Below the pieces are notes generated by a model. The model worked only from the letters and a program-made list of their open reading frames with translations. It was not told the DNA's origin and searched no databases. From Sulfitobacter sp. CW3 (GTDB lineage Bacteria; Pseudomonadota; Alphaproteobacteria; Rhodobacterales; Rhodobacteraceae), in NCBI RefSeq assembly GCF_019392245.1, contig NZ_JAHXRL010000006.1:124001-188000 (forward strand): DNA of 64,000 nucleotides. The letters run 5' to 3'. Both the position numbers and the translations under genes were made by a program. The stretch's first letter is position 1; each line of letters starts with the position of its first letter. Positions 1-7,810 of the stretch are shown one piece after another.

Positions 1-1
1 A

Positions 2-1666
2 GACGGGCCGAATCAAGAGCTGTTCGCCAAGGCCGCGCAATCCTATTGGACCGAGGCGGTGCACAACCCAGCCAAGCTGATCGAGCAACAGGTGTCATTC
101 TGGACGAAATCCGTCTCGCATTTTGTCGAGGCCCAAAAGGCGCTGGCAAAGGGCAAGCTGGAAGCGCCCGCCGATACCACGCCCAAAGACCGGCGCTTTG
201 CCAACCCGCTGTGGGAAAGCCACCCCTATTTCAACTATGTGAAACAGCAGTATTTGATCAACGCGGAAACCCTGCACCAAGCGATTGCCGATGTGTCCGA
301 CCTTGCACCGCGCGAAAAGCAGCGGTTGGAATATTTCAGCCGCCAGATCATCGACCTGATGAGCCCGACAAATTTTCTGGCGACCAACCCTGATGCGCTG
401 GAACGTGCGGTTGCCACCGAAGGCGAAAGCCTGATCAAGGGGCTGGAAAACCTGATTTCGGACCTTGAGGCCAACAACGGCGAAATGATCGTGCGGCTTG
501 CGGATGAATCCGCGTTCGAGCTGGGCCGCAATATAGCCACGTCACCGGGCAAGGTGGTGTTTCGCAACCGCATGTTCGAGCTGATCCAATACACCCCCAC
601 CACCGAAAAGGTACATGAAACGCCGATCGTGATCTTTCCGCCGTGGATCAACAAATTCTACATTCTGGACCTGAAAGAACAGAACAGTCTGGTGAAATGG
701 ATTGTGGATCAGGGGCACAGCCTGTTCATGGTGTCGTGGGTCAACCCCGACAACACCTATCGCGACGTTGGCATGGGCGACTATATCGAAGACGGGTTTG
801 TTGCGGCCATCGAAGAGGTCAAAAAGATCACCGGTCAGGATCAGGTCAACGCGGTGGGCTATTGCATTGCGGGCACCACGCTTTCGCTGACGCTGTCCTT
901 GCTGAAGCAGCGCGGCGACACATCGGTGCGATCGGCGACGTTCTTTACCGCGCTGACAGATTTTTCGGATCAGGGTGAATTCCAGCCCTTCCTGACGGAT
1001 GATTTTATCGATGGGATCGAAGCCGAAACCAAGGACAAAGGGATATTGCCGTCGTCCATCATGGCGCGGACGTTCTCGTTTCTGCGGTCAAACGATCTGG
1101 TGTATGGCCCTGCGATCAAAAGCTATATGCTGGGCGATACGCCGCCTGCGTTTGACCTGCTGTATTGGAACGGGGACGGGGCGAACCTGCCGGAACGTAT
1201 GGCGATGGAATATCTGCGCGGGCTTTGCCAGCAAAACAAACTGGCCGAGGGCGGGTTTGACCTGATGGGGCATCACCTTGAGCTGGGCGATATCGAGGTG
1301 CCGCTGATCGCCATCGGCTGCGAGACCGACCACATCGCGCCGTGGAAAGACAGCTATCGCGGCATTCAGCAGATGGGGAGCAAAGACAAAACGTTTATCA
1401 TGACCCAGTCGGGCCATATTGCAGGCATCGTAAATCCGCCCAGCAAAGGTAAATACGGTCACTATACCAATGATGACATGTCACTGGATTACAAAGACTG
1501 GCTGGCGGGGGCAGCGTTTCACAAAGGCTCGTGGTGGCCCCGCTGGGGAAGCTGGCTTGAGAATCACTCGGGCGGGTTGGTCGAGGCGCGTATTCCGGGG
1601 GCGGAGGGCCAAGAAATTTTGTGCGATGCGCCCGGAACCTATGTGACACGCAAAGCAAGAGGCTGA
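2..1666 (+). CDS. phaC: Class I poly(3-hydroxyalkanoate) synthase PhaC (5' truncated)
   Basis: Polymerises (R)-3-hydroxyacyl-CoA into polyhydroxyalkanoate at the granule surface. The reading frame is open to the left edge of the window and the residues before the GTG at 59 (...FAKAAQSYWTEAV) read as normal PhaC sequence, so the true start lies outside and the gene is partial. The catalytic lipase-like box GYCIAGT, with Cys as nucleophile, is encoded near 857-877. The partner Asp is in DHIAPW and the His in SGHIAGIVNPP. PWINKFYILDL is a further PhaC hallmark. A phasin and the PHB regulator PhaR follow on the same strand, giving the usual alphaproteobacterial PHB locus. Identification is secure; only the N-terminus is missing. 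Confidence 0.96.
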   Translation, partial: DGPNQELFAKAAQSYWTEAVHNPAKLIEQQVSFWTKSVSHFVEAQKALAKGKLEAPADTTPKDRRFANPLWESHPYFNYVKQQYLINAETLHQAIADVSDLAPREKQRLEYFSRQIIDLMSPTNFLATNPDALERAVATEGESLIKGLENLISDLEANNGEMIVRLADESAFELGRNIATSPGKVVFRNRMFELIQYTPTTEKVHETPIVIFPPWINKFYILDLKEQNSLVKWIVDQGHSLFMVSWVNPDNTYRDVGMGDYIEDGFVAAIEEVKKITGQDQVNAVGYCIAGTTLSLTLSLLKQRGDTSVRSATFFTALTDFSDQGEFQPFLTDDFIDGIEAETKDKGILPSSIMARTFSFLRSNDLVYGPAIKSYMLGDTPPAFDLLYWNGDGANLPERMAMEYLRGLCQQNKLAEGGFDLMGHHLELGDIEVPLIAIGCETDHIAPWKDSYRGIQQMGSKDKTFIMTQSGHIAGIVNPPSKGKYGHYTNDDMSLDYKDWLAGAAFHKGSWWPRWGSWLENHSGGLVEARIPGAEGQEILCDAPGTYVTRKARG

Positions 1667-1703
1667 TCCGATTGCTCTTTTCCCCTAGGTCAACTTTCGT
1701 ATG

Positions 1704-1714
1704 CTGCAGTGCAG
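1704..1714. promoter_or_regulatory. Putative PhaR operator upstream of phasin gene
   Basis: The sequence ctgcagtgcag fits CTGC-N3-GCAG, the TGC-rich motif bound by PhaR in Paracoccus and Rhodobacter relatives. It lies about 95 bases before the phasin start. A ttgaaa at 1722-1727 and tatagat around 1743-1749 could be promoter elements just downstream, though spacing is imperfect. A second copy of the motif precedes phaR itself. Site assignment is by motif match, not experiment. Confidence 0.6.
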
Positions 1715-1807
1715 AATATACTTGAAATGCCGCGCCGCAGCATATAGATATCCCTTATACCAGAACGAGCAGGCTGTTGCCGCTCTCAACTGAAAGAGGA
1801 AAAGACT

Positions 1808-2251
1808 ATGACAAAGACACCTGATATCGCCGCCATGATGAAAGACGTTATGGGCGCATTCCCAGTTGATACAACTGCGCTGAACGACGCGTTCAAAACA
1901 ACAGCCACTCTGAACGAAAAACTGTCCGGCGTTGCGCTGACAGCCGCCGAGAAATCCGCCGAGATTTCCAGCAAATGGCAAAAAGAAACACTGTCCAAGC
2001 TGGCAGAAATGTCCAAAGCCAAGTCCGAGCCTGCTGACTATGCAAAAGCAATGACAGATTTCACATCTGCATCTGCCGAAGTCGCAGCCGAGCACATGGC
2101 CGCATTCGCCGAAATCGCAAAATCCGTTCAAGCGGATACAGTTGAACTGATGATGGCCGCGGGCAAAGACATGTCCGCAGAAGCAACAGCAGCCGTTCAA
2201 AAGGCGACAGCTGAAGCAACAAAAGCCACGAAAAAAGCGACAGCAAAATAA
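1808..2251 (+). CDS. phaP: Phasin (PHB granule-associated protein)
   Basis: Small amphipathic protein of 147 residues that coats PHB granules and controls their size and number. It is almost all helix, rich in Ala, Lys, Glu and Ser. The C-terminal tail from about residue 128 is an Ala/Lys/Thr repeat ending KKATAK, as in other phasins. An AGAGGAAAAG ribosome site precedes the ATG. The gene sits between phaC and phaR and has its own upstream operator and downstream terminator. It is therefore probably a monocistronic, highly expressed, PhaR-repressed unit. The family is clear from context and composition. Confidence 0.9.
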   Translation: MTKTPDIAAMMKDVMGAFPVDTTALNDAFKTTATLNEKLSGVALTAAEKSAEISSKWQKETLSKLAEMSKAKSEPADYAKAMTDFTSASAEVAAEHMAAFAEIAKSVQADTVELMMAAGKDMSAEATAAVQKATAEATKATKKATAK

Positions 2252-2286
2252 TTCGCCGCAAGGCAAAGACGTTTTCATGAGTGATA

Positions 2287-2320
2287 GGGCAGGCTTGAAA
2301 AAGTCTGCCCTTTCTTTGTT
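2287..2320 (+). terminator. Rho-independent terminator after phaP
   Basis: A ten-base stem (gggcaggctt / aagtctgccc, one G-U pair) with a four-base loop is followed by tttctttgtt. It ends the phasin transcript before phaR. Confidence 0.8.
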
Positions 2321-2356
2321 GGGAGGCTCTTTCTTTTTGAATCGCGCTCCCCTAAG

Positions 2357-2367
2357 CTGCGATGCAG
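2357..2367. promoter_or_regulatory. Putative PhaR operator upstream of phaR (autoregulation)
   Basis: ctgcgatgcag is a second exact CTGC-N3-GCAG match. It overlaps the ATG at 2362 that opens the longest phaR reading frame, which argues that this ATG is not the start. Position and motif suggest PhaR represses its own gene. Confidence 0.6.
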
Positions 2368-2391
2368 CGCGAAATTTGGGAGGGATCCATC

Positions 2392-2970
2392 GTGGCCGAC
2401 ACAGACAAGCCTCTGCTGATCAAGCGTTACGCCAGCCGGCGACTATATAATACCGAAACAAGCGACTACGTTACGCTTGAGGATATCTCGGGGTTTATTC
2501 GGGATGGGCGCGAAGTTCAGATTATGGATTTGAAATCCGGCGACGATCTGACCCGTCAATATCTTTTGCAGATCATTGCAGATCACGAAAGCCGCGGTGA
2601 ATCGGTTTTGCCGGTTGATGTGCTGAACGATCTGGTGCGCAGCTATATGTCACCGGGTGCAAGCGTTGTGCCACAGTTTTTGAAAGCGTCCTTTGATATG
2701 CTGCGCGACGGCCAGTCGCGGGTGTTAGAGAACATGAACACCATCAACCCGATGTCGAAAATGCCGGGGTTTGATGTGATGCAAGCCCAGCAAGAAGCAT
2801 TCATGAAAGCCATGACGGGAAATATGCCCGCCGCCTGGCCGGGCATGACCAAGCCCGAGGCCGAGACAGCGGCGAAAGCGGATAAGTCCGACAAAAAACA
2901 AGACGAGAGTCTGGACGCGATCAAGCAGCAATTGGCCGAATTGCAGGACAAGCTTTCCAAGCTCAAGTGA
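2392..2970 (+). CDS. phaR: PHB synthesis repressor PhaR
   Basis: Repressor that binds PHB and the phasin and phaR promoters, releasing DNA when polymer accumulates. The 192 residues begin with the PHB/PHA accumulation DNA-binding domain (about residues 7-67, IKRYASRRLYNTETSDYVTLEDI). A linker with phasin-like segments follows, then a lysine-rich C-terminal coiled coil (SLDAIKQQLAELQDKLSKLK). I chose the GTG at 2392 over the ATG at 2362. It has a GGGAGGG site seven bases upstream, matches the usual N-terminus, and the ATG falls inside the operator. Function is secure. Confidence 0.94.
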   Translation: MADTDKPLLIKRYASRRLYNTETSDYVTLEDISGFIRDGREVQIMDLKSGDDLTRQYLLQIIADHESRGESVLPVDVLNDLVRSYMSPGASVVPQFLKASFDMLRDGQSRVLENMNTINPMSKMPGFDVMQAQQEAFMKAMTGNMPAAWPGMTKPEAETAAKADKSDKKQDESLDAIKQQLAELQDKLSKLK

Positions 2971-3023
2971 TCCAGCGGCCGCACTGACGTGCGATTGTTT
3001 TATGTGATCCAGATGATGCCCGA

Positions 3024-3052
3024 GCCCACCCCGTTTACTGGGTGGGCTTTTT
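3024..3052 (+). terminator. Rho-independent terminator after phaR
   Basis: The perfect eight-base stem gcccaccc / gggtgggc is followed by tttttc. It closes the PHB locus before the convergent aminotransferase gene. Confidence 0.8.
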
Positions 3053-3064
3053 CGCATGTGTCGG

Positions 3065-3099
3065 ATGCCTCCGGCGGGAGTTTATCTGGCAAAATGAAG
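3065..3099 (+). repeat. Dispersed intergenic repeat, copy 1
   Basis: Begins atgcctccggcgggag and ends with a ctggc...gaag tail. The core matches the minus-strand reading of the element at 17589-17621 (atgccttcggcgaggata, then gccagagaag) and of the fragment at 5725-5743. It lies in the short space between the phaR terminator and the next stop codon. It looks like a REP-type sequence of this lineage. Confidence 0.5.
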
Positions 3100-3107
3100 G
3101 GGCTGGG

Positions 3108-4286
3108 TTAAGCGGCCTTGGTACCTGTGGCGGCCTGAACCGCGCCGAGCAGCACGTTGATTACGGCATCAAGATCGCTGAGTTCAAGGTGCACGGGCAG
3201 GCGCACATCGCAGGCGGTCATCAGCATTTTGCGGGTTTGCGGCAGGTCAGGCAGGTTTTCGATAAATTGCCAGTTCCAGAATGCGCGGGCGTTGTCGGTG
3301 CTTTGGCCGAAGACTTGAACCTTGACCCCTGCGGCGGCACTGGCGTCGGCAAAAGCACGGGTCGCCTCATCGTCTAGCCCTGCCATATTAAACTGGATTG
3401 AATCCGGTGCGCGGGTTTCTGCGGCCAGTGGGGCAGGGACATTGATATACGGCGATGCGTTCAGTTTGGCGGCGACATAATCGTGGTTGCGCAGCCCATC
3501 GGCGACGCGGCGGGGCAGTTCAGCCAATTGCGGGCGTACGAGCGCGGCGGACAGGTTGCCCAGGCGCAAGTTGTACAGGGGCAGTTTGTTTTGCCAGCGG
3601 GCACAGGCGTCAGCGATGCTGGGGTGTTTCTTCCAGTTATGTTCATAGGCACCAGACATGATGATTGCGCGGGCGATCAGGTCGGCATCATCGGTAATCA
3701 TGATCCCGCCTTCACCGGCATTGATCATCTTGTAGGATTGGAAGGAAAAGCAACCGATTTTGCCAATCGTGCCAATTTTCTTGCCGTGCCAAAGCGTGCC
3801 AAGCGAATGCGCCGCGTCTTCGATGACAGGGATGTTTGCCGCGTCACACAGGGCCATAATGGCATCCATGTCAGAGGTATGGCCGCGCATATGGCTGATA
3901 ATAACGGCATCAACGGTGGGCAGCTTGGCCTCGAAGTCATTGATATCGATACGGTAGTTATCACCGACCTCACAGAGTACCGGCTGGCAGTTGGCGTGGA
4001 TCACAGAGGATGGCACCGCTGCAAAGGTAAACCCGGGGATCAACACGCGTGCGTCTTTTGGCAGGTCCAGCGCCATGAGCGACAGGAATAGTGCAGCCGA
4101 GCAGGAAGACACCGCAAGGGCGTAGCGGCTGCCCATCATCTGGGCGAATTCGGCCTCGAGCAGGGAGACAGGGGCATCGCTGGCAGCCGTATAGCGAAAC
4201 AGGTCGCCGCTTTGCAAAAGCCGCTCAATCTCGGCGCGGGCCGCGTCTGGGATCGCTTCGGCGCGGTGCATATCTGGCAGGGACAT
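3108..4286 (-). CDS. DegT/DnrJ/EryC1/StrS family PLP aminotransferase
   Basis: Fold-type I PLP enzyme of 392 residues. The cofactor-binding Asp157 lies in VIEDAAHSLG and the Schiff-base Lys186 in FSFQSYKMINAGEGG, both diagnostic of the DegT/StrS family. That family usually aminates keto-sugars, with some members acting on other carbonyls. There are no sugar-biosynthesis genes nearby. Instead it lies 95 bases after the FAD oxidase of the amine cluster on the same strand, so it could handle a carbonyl product of that pathway, which is inference. The ATG at 4286 is preferred. The substrate cannot be read from the sequence. Confidence 0.85.
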   Translation of the reverse strand: MSLPDMHRAEAIPDAARAEIERLLQSGDLFRYTAASDAPVSLLEAEFAQMMGSRYALAVSSCSAALFLSLMALDLPKDARVLIPGFTFAAVPSSVIHANCQPVLCEVGDNYRIDINDFEAKLPTVDAVIISHMRGHTSDMDAIMALCDAANIPVIEDAAHSLGTLWHGKKIGTIGKIGCFSFQSYKMINAGEGGIMITDDADLIARAIIMSGAYEHNWKKHPSIADACARWQNKLPLYNLRLGNLSAALVRPQLAELPRRVADGLRNHDYVAAKLNASPYINVPAPLAAETRAPDSIQFNMAGLDDEATRAFADASAAAGVKVQVFGQSTDNARAFWNWQFIENLPDLPQTRKMLMTACDVRLPVHLELSDLDAVINVLLGAVQAATGTKAA

Positions 4287-4381
4287 ATTTCAAAATCCTG
4301 AATATTGGTTTTCAGAATGGTAAAACAAGCCTTCGCAATCGCCAAGCTATTTCAGGCGCGTGAAACGTTAAATATTTGTGA

Positions 4382-5686
4382 CTACACTCCGAGCCTGTCG
4401 CGCAGGCTGTACCAACTCATCGCGAGGGCCAGCAAAGGTGTGCGCATCGCCGCGCCGCCGGGAAAGGGGTTGGTGGGGATGCTGCGCATCACATCAAACC
4501 CGTCACTGTCGCCGATAATCGCGCGGGCCATCAGTTGCCCTGCGTGGGTGGCAGTGCCGACACCGTGACCGGAGTATCCCGATGCCGACAGGATGTTGGA
4601 TGCGACGCGGGCAAGATAGGGCAGACGTTTCATGGTGATGGCAAGGGTGCCGCCCCACGCGTAATCTATCGCCACGTCTTTGAGCTGGGGAAACACGACG
4701 GACATGGGGGCACGCACCTTGGCGGCAATGTCGCGCGGGAACTTGTAACCATAGCTTTCACCACCGCCAAACAAGAGCCGCCCATCGTGGCTGAGCCTGA
4801 AATAATTAACGACAAATCGGCTGTCGGCCACGGCAACGTCGCGGGGCAGCACATCGCGGATGCGGTCGCCCAAGGGTTCAGTGGCCACGATAAAGTTGTT
4901 GATCGGCATCACGCGCGCGGCAACCTTGCGGTTCAATCCGCCCATATACCCGTTGCAGGCCAGCACGGCATGACCGGCTGTGACACGCCCGCCGTCGGTT
5001 TGAACAACAACCTTCGCGCCTTCTTGGATGTTGTGCACGGCAGAACCTTCGTAGATCCGAACGCCGGCCTTTTGCGCGGCACGTGCCAACCCCAGTGCAA
5101 GGTTGAGAGGGTGCAGATGTGCGGCACCCATATCAAGGATACCGCCCTTGTAATCGGGCGAGGGGCATACCGACTGCAGGGCGTCGTGGTCCAGCACCTC
5201 GATCTGGTCATAGCCATAGCGGCTTTGCAGATGGCGGGCATAGTCGTGCAAATGGCGCAGATCACCGGCCGAGGATGCGGTCCAGGCGACGCCCGGTTTC
5301 AGGTGGCAGTCAATCTCGTGCTCGGCAATCAGGCTTTTGACCAATGCTTTTGCATCTTCGCCCAAATCCCACAGCCTGCGCGCGTGATCCACGCCCAGCA
5401 TCTTTTCCAACCCATCCTGTTCGACCCGCTGACCACCACCCAACTGGCCGCCGTTACGTCCAGACGCACCAAACCCCACCCGCTGCGCATCAAGCAACAC
5501 AACATCGCGGCCCGCCTGGGCCAGATGCAGCGCTGCAGACAGGCCAGTATAACCGCCCCCGACCACGCAAACATCTGCCTTTATGTCACCTTTGAGGGGG
5601 GCGAAACTCTCGGTCGGGGTGGCCGTTGCGGCGTACCAGCTGCGCGGATAAGCACCTTTTTCGTCATTTGCATAAAGCAGGTTCAT
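4382..5686 (-). CDS. FAD-dependent amine oxidoreductase, PuuB/OrdL-like
   Basis: DAO-family flavoprotein of 434 residues. An N-terminal Rossmann motif VVGGGYTGLSAALHLAQAG is followed by the PuuB-type segment VGFGASGRNGGQLGGGQR. The C-terminal GYSGHGVGTATHAGQLMA resembles gamma-glutamylputrescine oxidases. Such enzymes oxidise a gamma-glutamylated amine to the aldehyde with release of ammonia and peroxide. I use the ATG at 5686 (MNLLYANDEKG), with CAGGAG twelve bases upstream. An earlier in-frame start at 5716 lacks support. It lies downstream of two glutamine-synthetase-like ligases, the expected partners. The exact amine is unknown. Confidence 0.85.
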   Translation of the reverse strand: MNLLYANDEKGAYPRSWYAATATPTESFAPLKGDIKADVCVVGGGYTGLSAALHLAQAGRDVVLLDAQRVGFGASGRNGGQLGGGQRVEQDGLEKMLGVDHARRLWDLGEDAKALVKSLIAEHEIDCHLKPGVAWTASSAGDLRHLHDYARHLQSRYGYDQIEVLDHDALQSVCPSPDYKGGILDMGAAHLHPLNLALGLARAAQKAGVRIYEGSAVHNIQEGAKVVVQTDGGRVTAGHAVLACNGYMGGLNRKVAARVMPINNFIVATEPLGDRIRDVLPRDVAVADSRFVVNYFRLSHDGRLLFGGGESYGYKFPRDIAAKVRAPMSVVFPQLKDVAIDYAWGGTLAITMKRLPYLARVASNILSASGYSGHGVGTATHAGQLMARAIIGDSDGFDVMRSIPTNPFPGGAAMRTPLLALAMSWYSLRDRLGV

Positions 5687-5724
5687 CGCAAAAAGGGCTC
5701 CTGTCCCGGCTTCCAAATGGTTTT

Positions 5725-5743
5725 AAATCCTCGCCGAAGGCAT
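5725..5743 (-). repeat. Dispersed intergenic repeat, fragment copy 2
   Basis: aaatcctcgccgaaggcat shares a 16-base core (tcctcgccgaaggcat) with the left arm of the inverted repeat at 17589-17685. It sits in the 75-base space between two genes of the amine cluster. Confidence 0.5.
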
Positions 5744-5761
5744 CCGCGATCGGCTGCTGGA

Positions 5762-7120
5762 TCAAACGTTCATCAATAGGTGCTCGCGTTCCCAAGGCGA
5801 GATAACCTGCAGGAACTCATCATATTCAGCGCGTTTGACGATGGCATAAACCCGGGCGAAATCGGGGCCCAGAACATCGTGCAGACTGGTGGCTTCCTCG
5901 AACAAATCCAGCGCGGATCCCAGAACTTGGGGGATGTCACCCTCGCCTTCATAGGCGTCGCCCTTGAATTCGGGCTTGGGCTTTTTCTTGTCCATCAGGC
6001 CCAGATAGCCACATGCAAGCGATGCGGCGATGCCCAGATAGGGGTTACAATCCATCCCGGCCAACCGGTTTTCAACCCGGCGCGAATTCGGCTTGGACAG
6101 GGGCACACGAATGCCCGTGGTGCGGTTGTCGCGGCCCCATTCCAGATTGATTGGTGCTGCGTGGTCTTTGACGTAGCGGCGATAGCTGTTCACATAAGGG
6201 GCCAACACGGCCAGCGCGTCGGGCATATGGTTTTGCATACCAGCGATAAAGTGGAAAAACGCGTCGGTTTCTCCGCCTTCTGCGTCGGAAAAGATGTTCT
6301 GGCCGGTTTCAATATCAAGCACCGAATGGTGCATATGCATGGCGCTGCCGGGCTCGTCCTCGATCGGTTTGGCCATAAAGGTGGCATAGCAATCGTGGCG
6401 CAGGGCGGCTTCGCGGATCAGACGTTTGAAATAGAACACTTCGTCCGCCAGCCGGACGGGATCACCATGGATCAGGTTGATCTCTAGCTGTCCTGCTCCG
6501 CCTTCTTGGGTGATGCCGTCGATCTCGAACCCTTGGGCTTCGGCAAAATCATAGATGTCGTCGATCACCGGGCCAAATTCATCCACGGCGGTCATCGAAT
6601 AGGCTTGGCGTGCGGCGGCGGGTCGACCAGAACGGCCCATCATCGGCTTGATCGCATGGGCCGGGTCCAGATTGCGCGCGACCAGATAGAATTCCATTTC
6701 CGGTGCTACAACAGGTTCCCACCCTTGCTGACGATACAGTTCGACGACGCGTTTCAACACGTTGCGTGGGGAATATTGCACCGGCTCGCCATCGCGATCA
6801 TAGGCGTCGTGGATCACCTGAAGCGTCCAGTCCGCCGTCCAGGGGGCGGCGGTGGCTGTTGCCATATCGGGCCGCAGGATCATGTCTTTTTCGATGAACC
6901 CGTCGGCACCCGCTGCTTCGCCCCATTCACCAGTGATGGTCTGGTAAAAGATGCTGTCGGGCAGGTGGAAATATTCCTGACGCTCGAATTTCTTGGCGGG
7001 CACGGCTTTGCCTCGGGCGATGCCGGGCAGATCGGGGATGATGCATTCGACTTCATCCAGTCGTTTACCTGACAGGTAATCTCGGGCGGCTTCGGGCAGG
7101 TCGTCAATCCAGTCGGACAT
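5762..7120 (-). CDS. Glutamine synthetase family ligase, PuuA/GlnT-like (copy 1)
   Basis: Protein of 452 residues with the glutamine synthetase catalytic fold. Visible motifs are EFYLVARN, QEGGAGQLEINLIHGD, SAMHMHHSVLD and NRTTGIRVP. It lacks the adenylylation features of housekeeping GlnA. Members next to PuuB-like oxidases usually ligate glutamate to the amino group of putrescine or another amine using ATP. The start codon overlaps the stop of the preceding amidotransferase (TAATG), so the two are translationally coupled. A second, divergent paralogue lies upstream in the same run. Family is certain; the amine acceptor is inferred only as an amine. Confidence 0.9.
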   Translation of the reverse strand: MSDWIDDLPEAARDYLSGKRLDEVECIIPDLPGIARGKAVPAKKFERQEYFHLPDSIFYQTITGEWGEAAGADGFIEKDMILRPDMATATAAPWTADWTLQVIHDAYDRDGEPVQYSPRNVLKRVVELYRQQGWEPVVAPEMEFYLVARNLDPAHAIKPMMGRSGRPAAARQAYSMTAVDEFGPVIDDIYDFAEAQGFEIDGITQEGGAGQLEINLIHGDPVRLADEVFYFKRLIREAALRHDCYATFMAKPIEDEPGSAMHMHHSVLDIETGQNIFSDAEGGETDAFFHFIAGMQNHMPDALAVLAPYVNSYRRYVKDHAAPINLEWGRDNRTTGIRVPLSKPNSRRVENRLAGMDCNPYLGIAASLACGYLGLMDKKKPKPEFKGDAYEGEGDIPQVLGSALDLFEEATSLHDVLGPDFARVYAIVKRAEYDEFLQVISPWEREHLLMNV

Positions 7121-7800
7121 TAGGGTCTCTCTTTCTTGAAGAAATCGGCAATATAAGCCGCAATATCAGCGTTGTTGGTAGGGGCATCCAGCCGCGTGGT
7201 GGCCGCGGCAAGTTGATCGTCAGGCACGACGCCTTTGCCGCGGGTGCGGATCAGCCCGTCGATGAAATCGGCGCTGAATTCGGGATGGGGTTGGATCGTC
7301 CAAATCTGATCATCATACAGCAGTGCAGCATTGGCACAAAAATTCGATGACCCGACGACTTTGGCCCCTTTGGGCAGGGCAGTGACCTGATCCTGATGCC
7401 ATGCGTTCAGCGCCATCGGTTGTCCGTTAACGGTATATTCCGTGCGCCCGACCGACCAGCCGCCGCCGAATTTTTCGACCTTACCGCCAAGCGCTTGGGC
7501 GATGATTTGGTGGCCAAAGCAAATGCCAACCAAGGGTCGTCCCGTTTCGCGAATGGCCAGGATCAACTGTTCCAGTTGCGGGATCCAGTCGTGATCTTCG
7601 TAGGCACCGAACTTGGATCCGGTGATCAGCCATGCGTCGGCATCCACCGCCGAGGCGGGGAATTCACCGTCCACAACCGACCAGATCTGAAAGTCGAAAT
7701 CATGCCCGCCCAGCAGTTTGGTGAACATCTCGCCGTAATCGCCCAACTGGTCTTTCATGTTGTCGGGGGAATGGCCGGTTTGAAGTATGCCTATTTTCAT
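7120..7800 (-). CDS. Type 1 glutamine amidotransferase (GATase1)
   Basis: Class I amidotransferase-like hydrolase of about 226 residues. The nucleophile Cys (about residue 94) is in GICFGHQI and the His/Glu pair in IQPHPEF (about 172 and 174), so the triad is intact. It resembles free-standing GMP-synthase-type amidotransferases more than PuuD. It could nevertheless hydrolyse a gamma-glutamyl product of the neighbouring ligases, which is inference. ATG at 7800 is preferred over the GTG at 7803, with AGGG upstream. It lies ten bases after one ligase gene and overlaps the start of the next. Confidence 0.88.
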   Translation of the reverse strand: MKIGILQTGHSPDNMKDQLGDYGEMFTKLLGGHDFDFQIWSVVDGEFPASAVDADAWLITGSKFGAYEDHDWIPQLEQLILAIRETGRPLVGICFGHQIIAQALGGKVEKFGGGWSVGRTEYTVNGQPMALNAWHQDQVTALPKGAKVVGSSNFCANAALLYDDQIWTIQPHPEFSADFIDGLIRTRGKGVVPDDQLAAATTRLDAPTNNADIAAYIADFFKKERP

Positions 7801-7810
7801 CACGGTGCCC

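Noticed and set aside
4535..5779. 414-codon open frame on the plus strand
   Set aside because: Antisense to the PuuB-like oxidase, which has clear Rossmann and family motifs; no ribosome site or domain.
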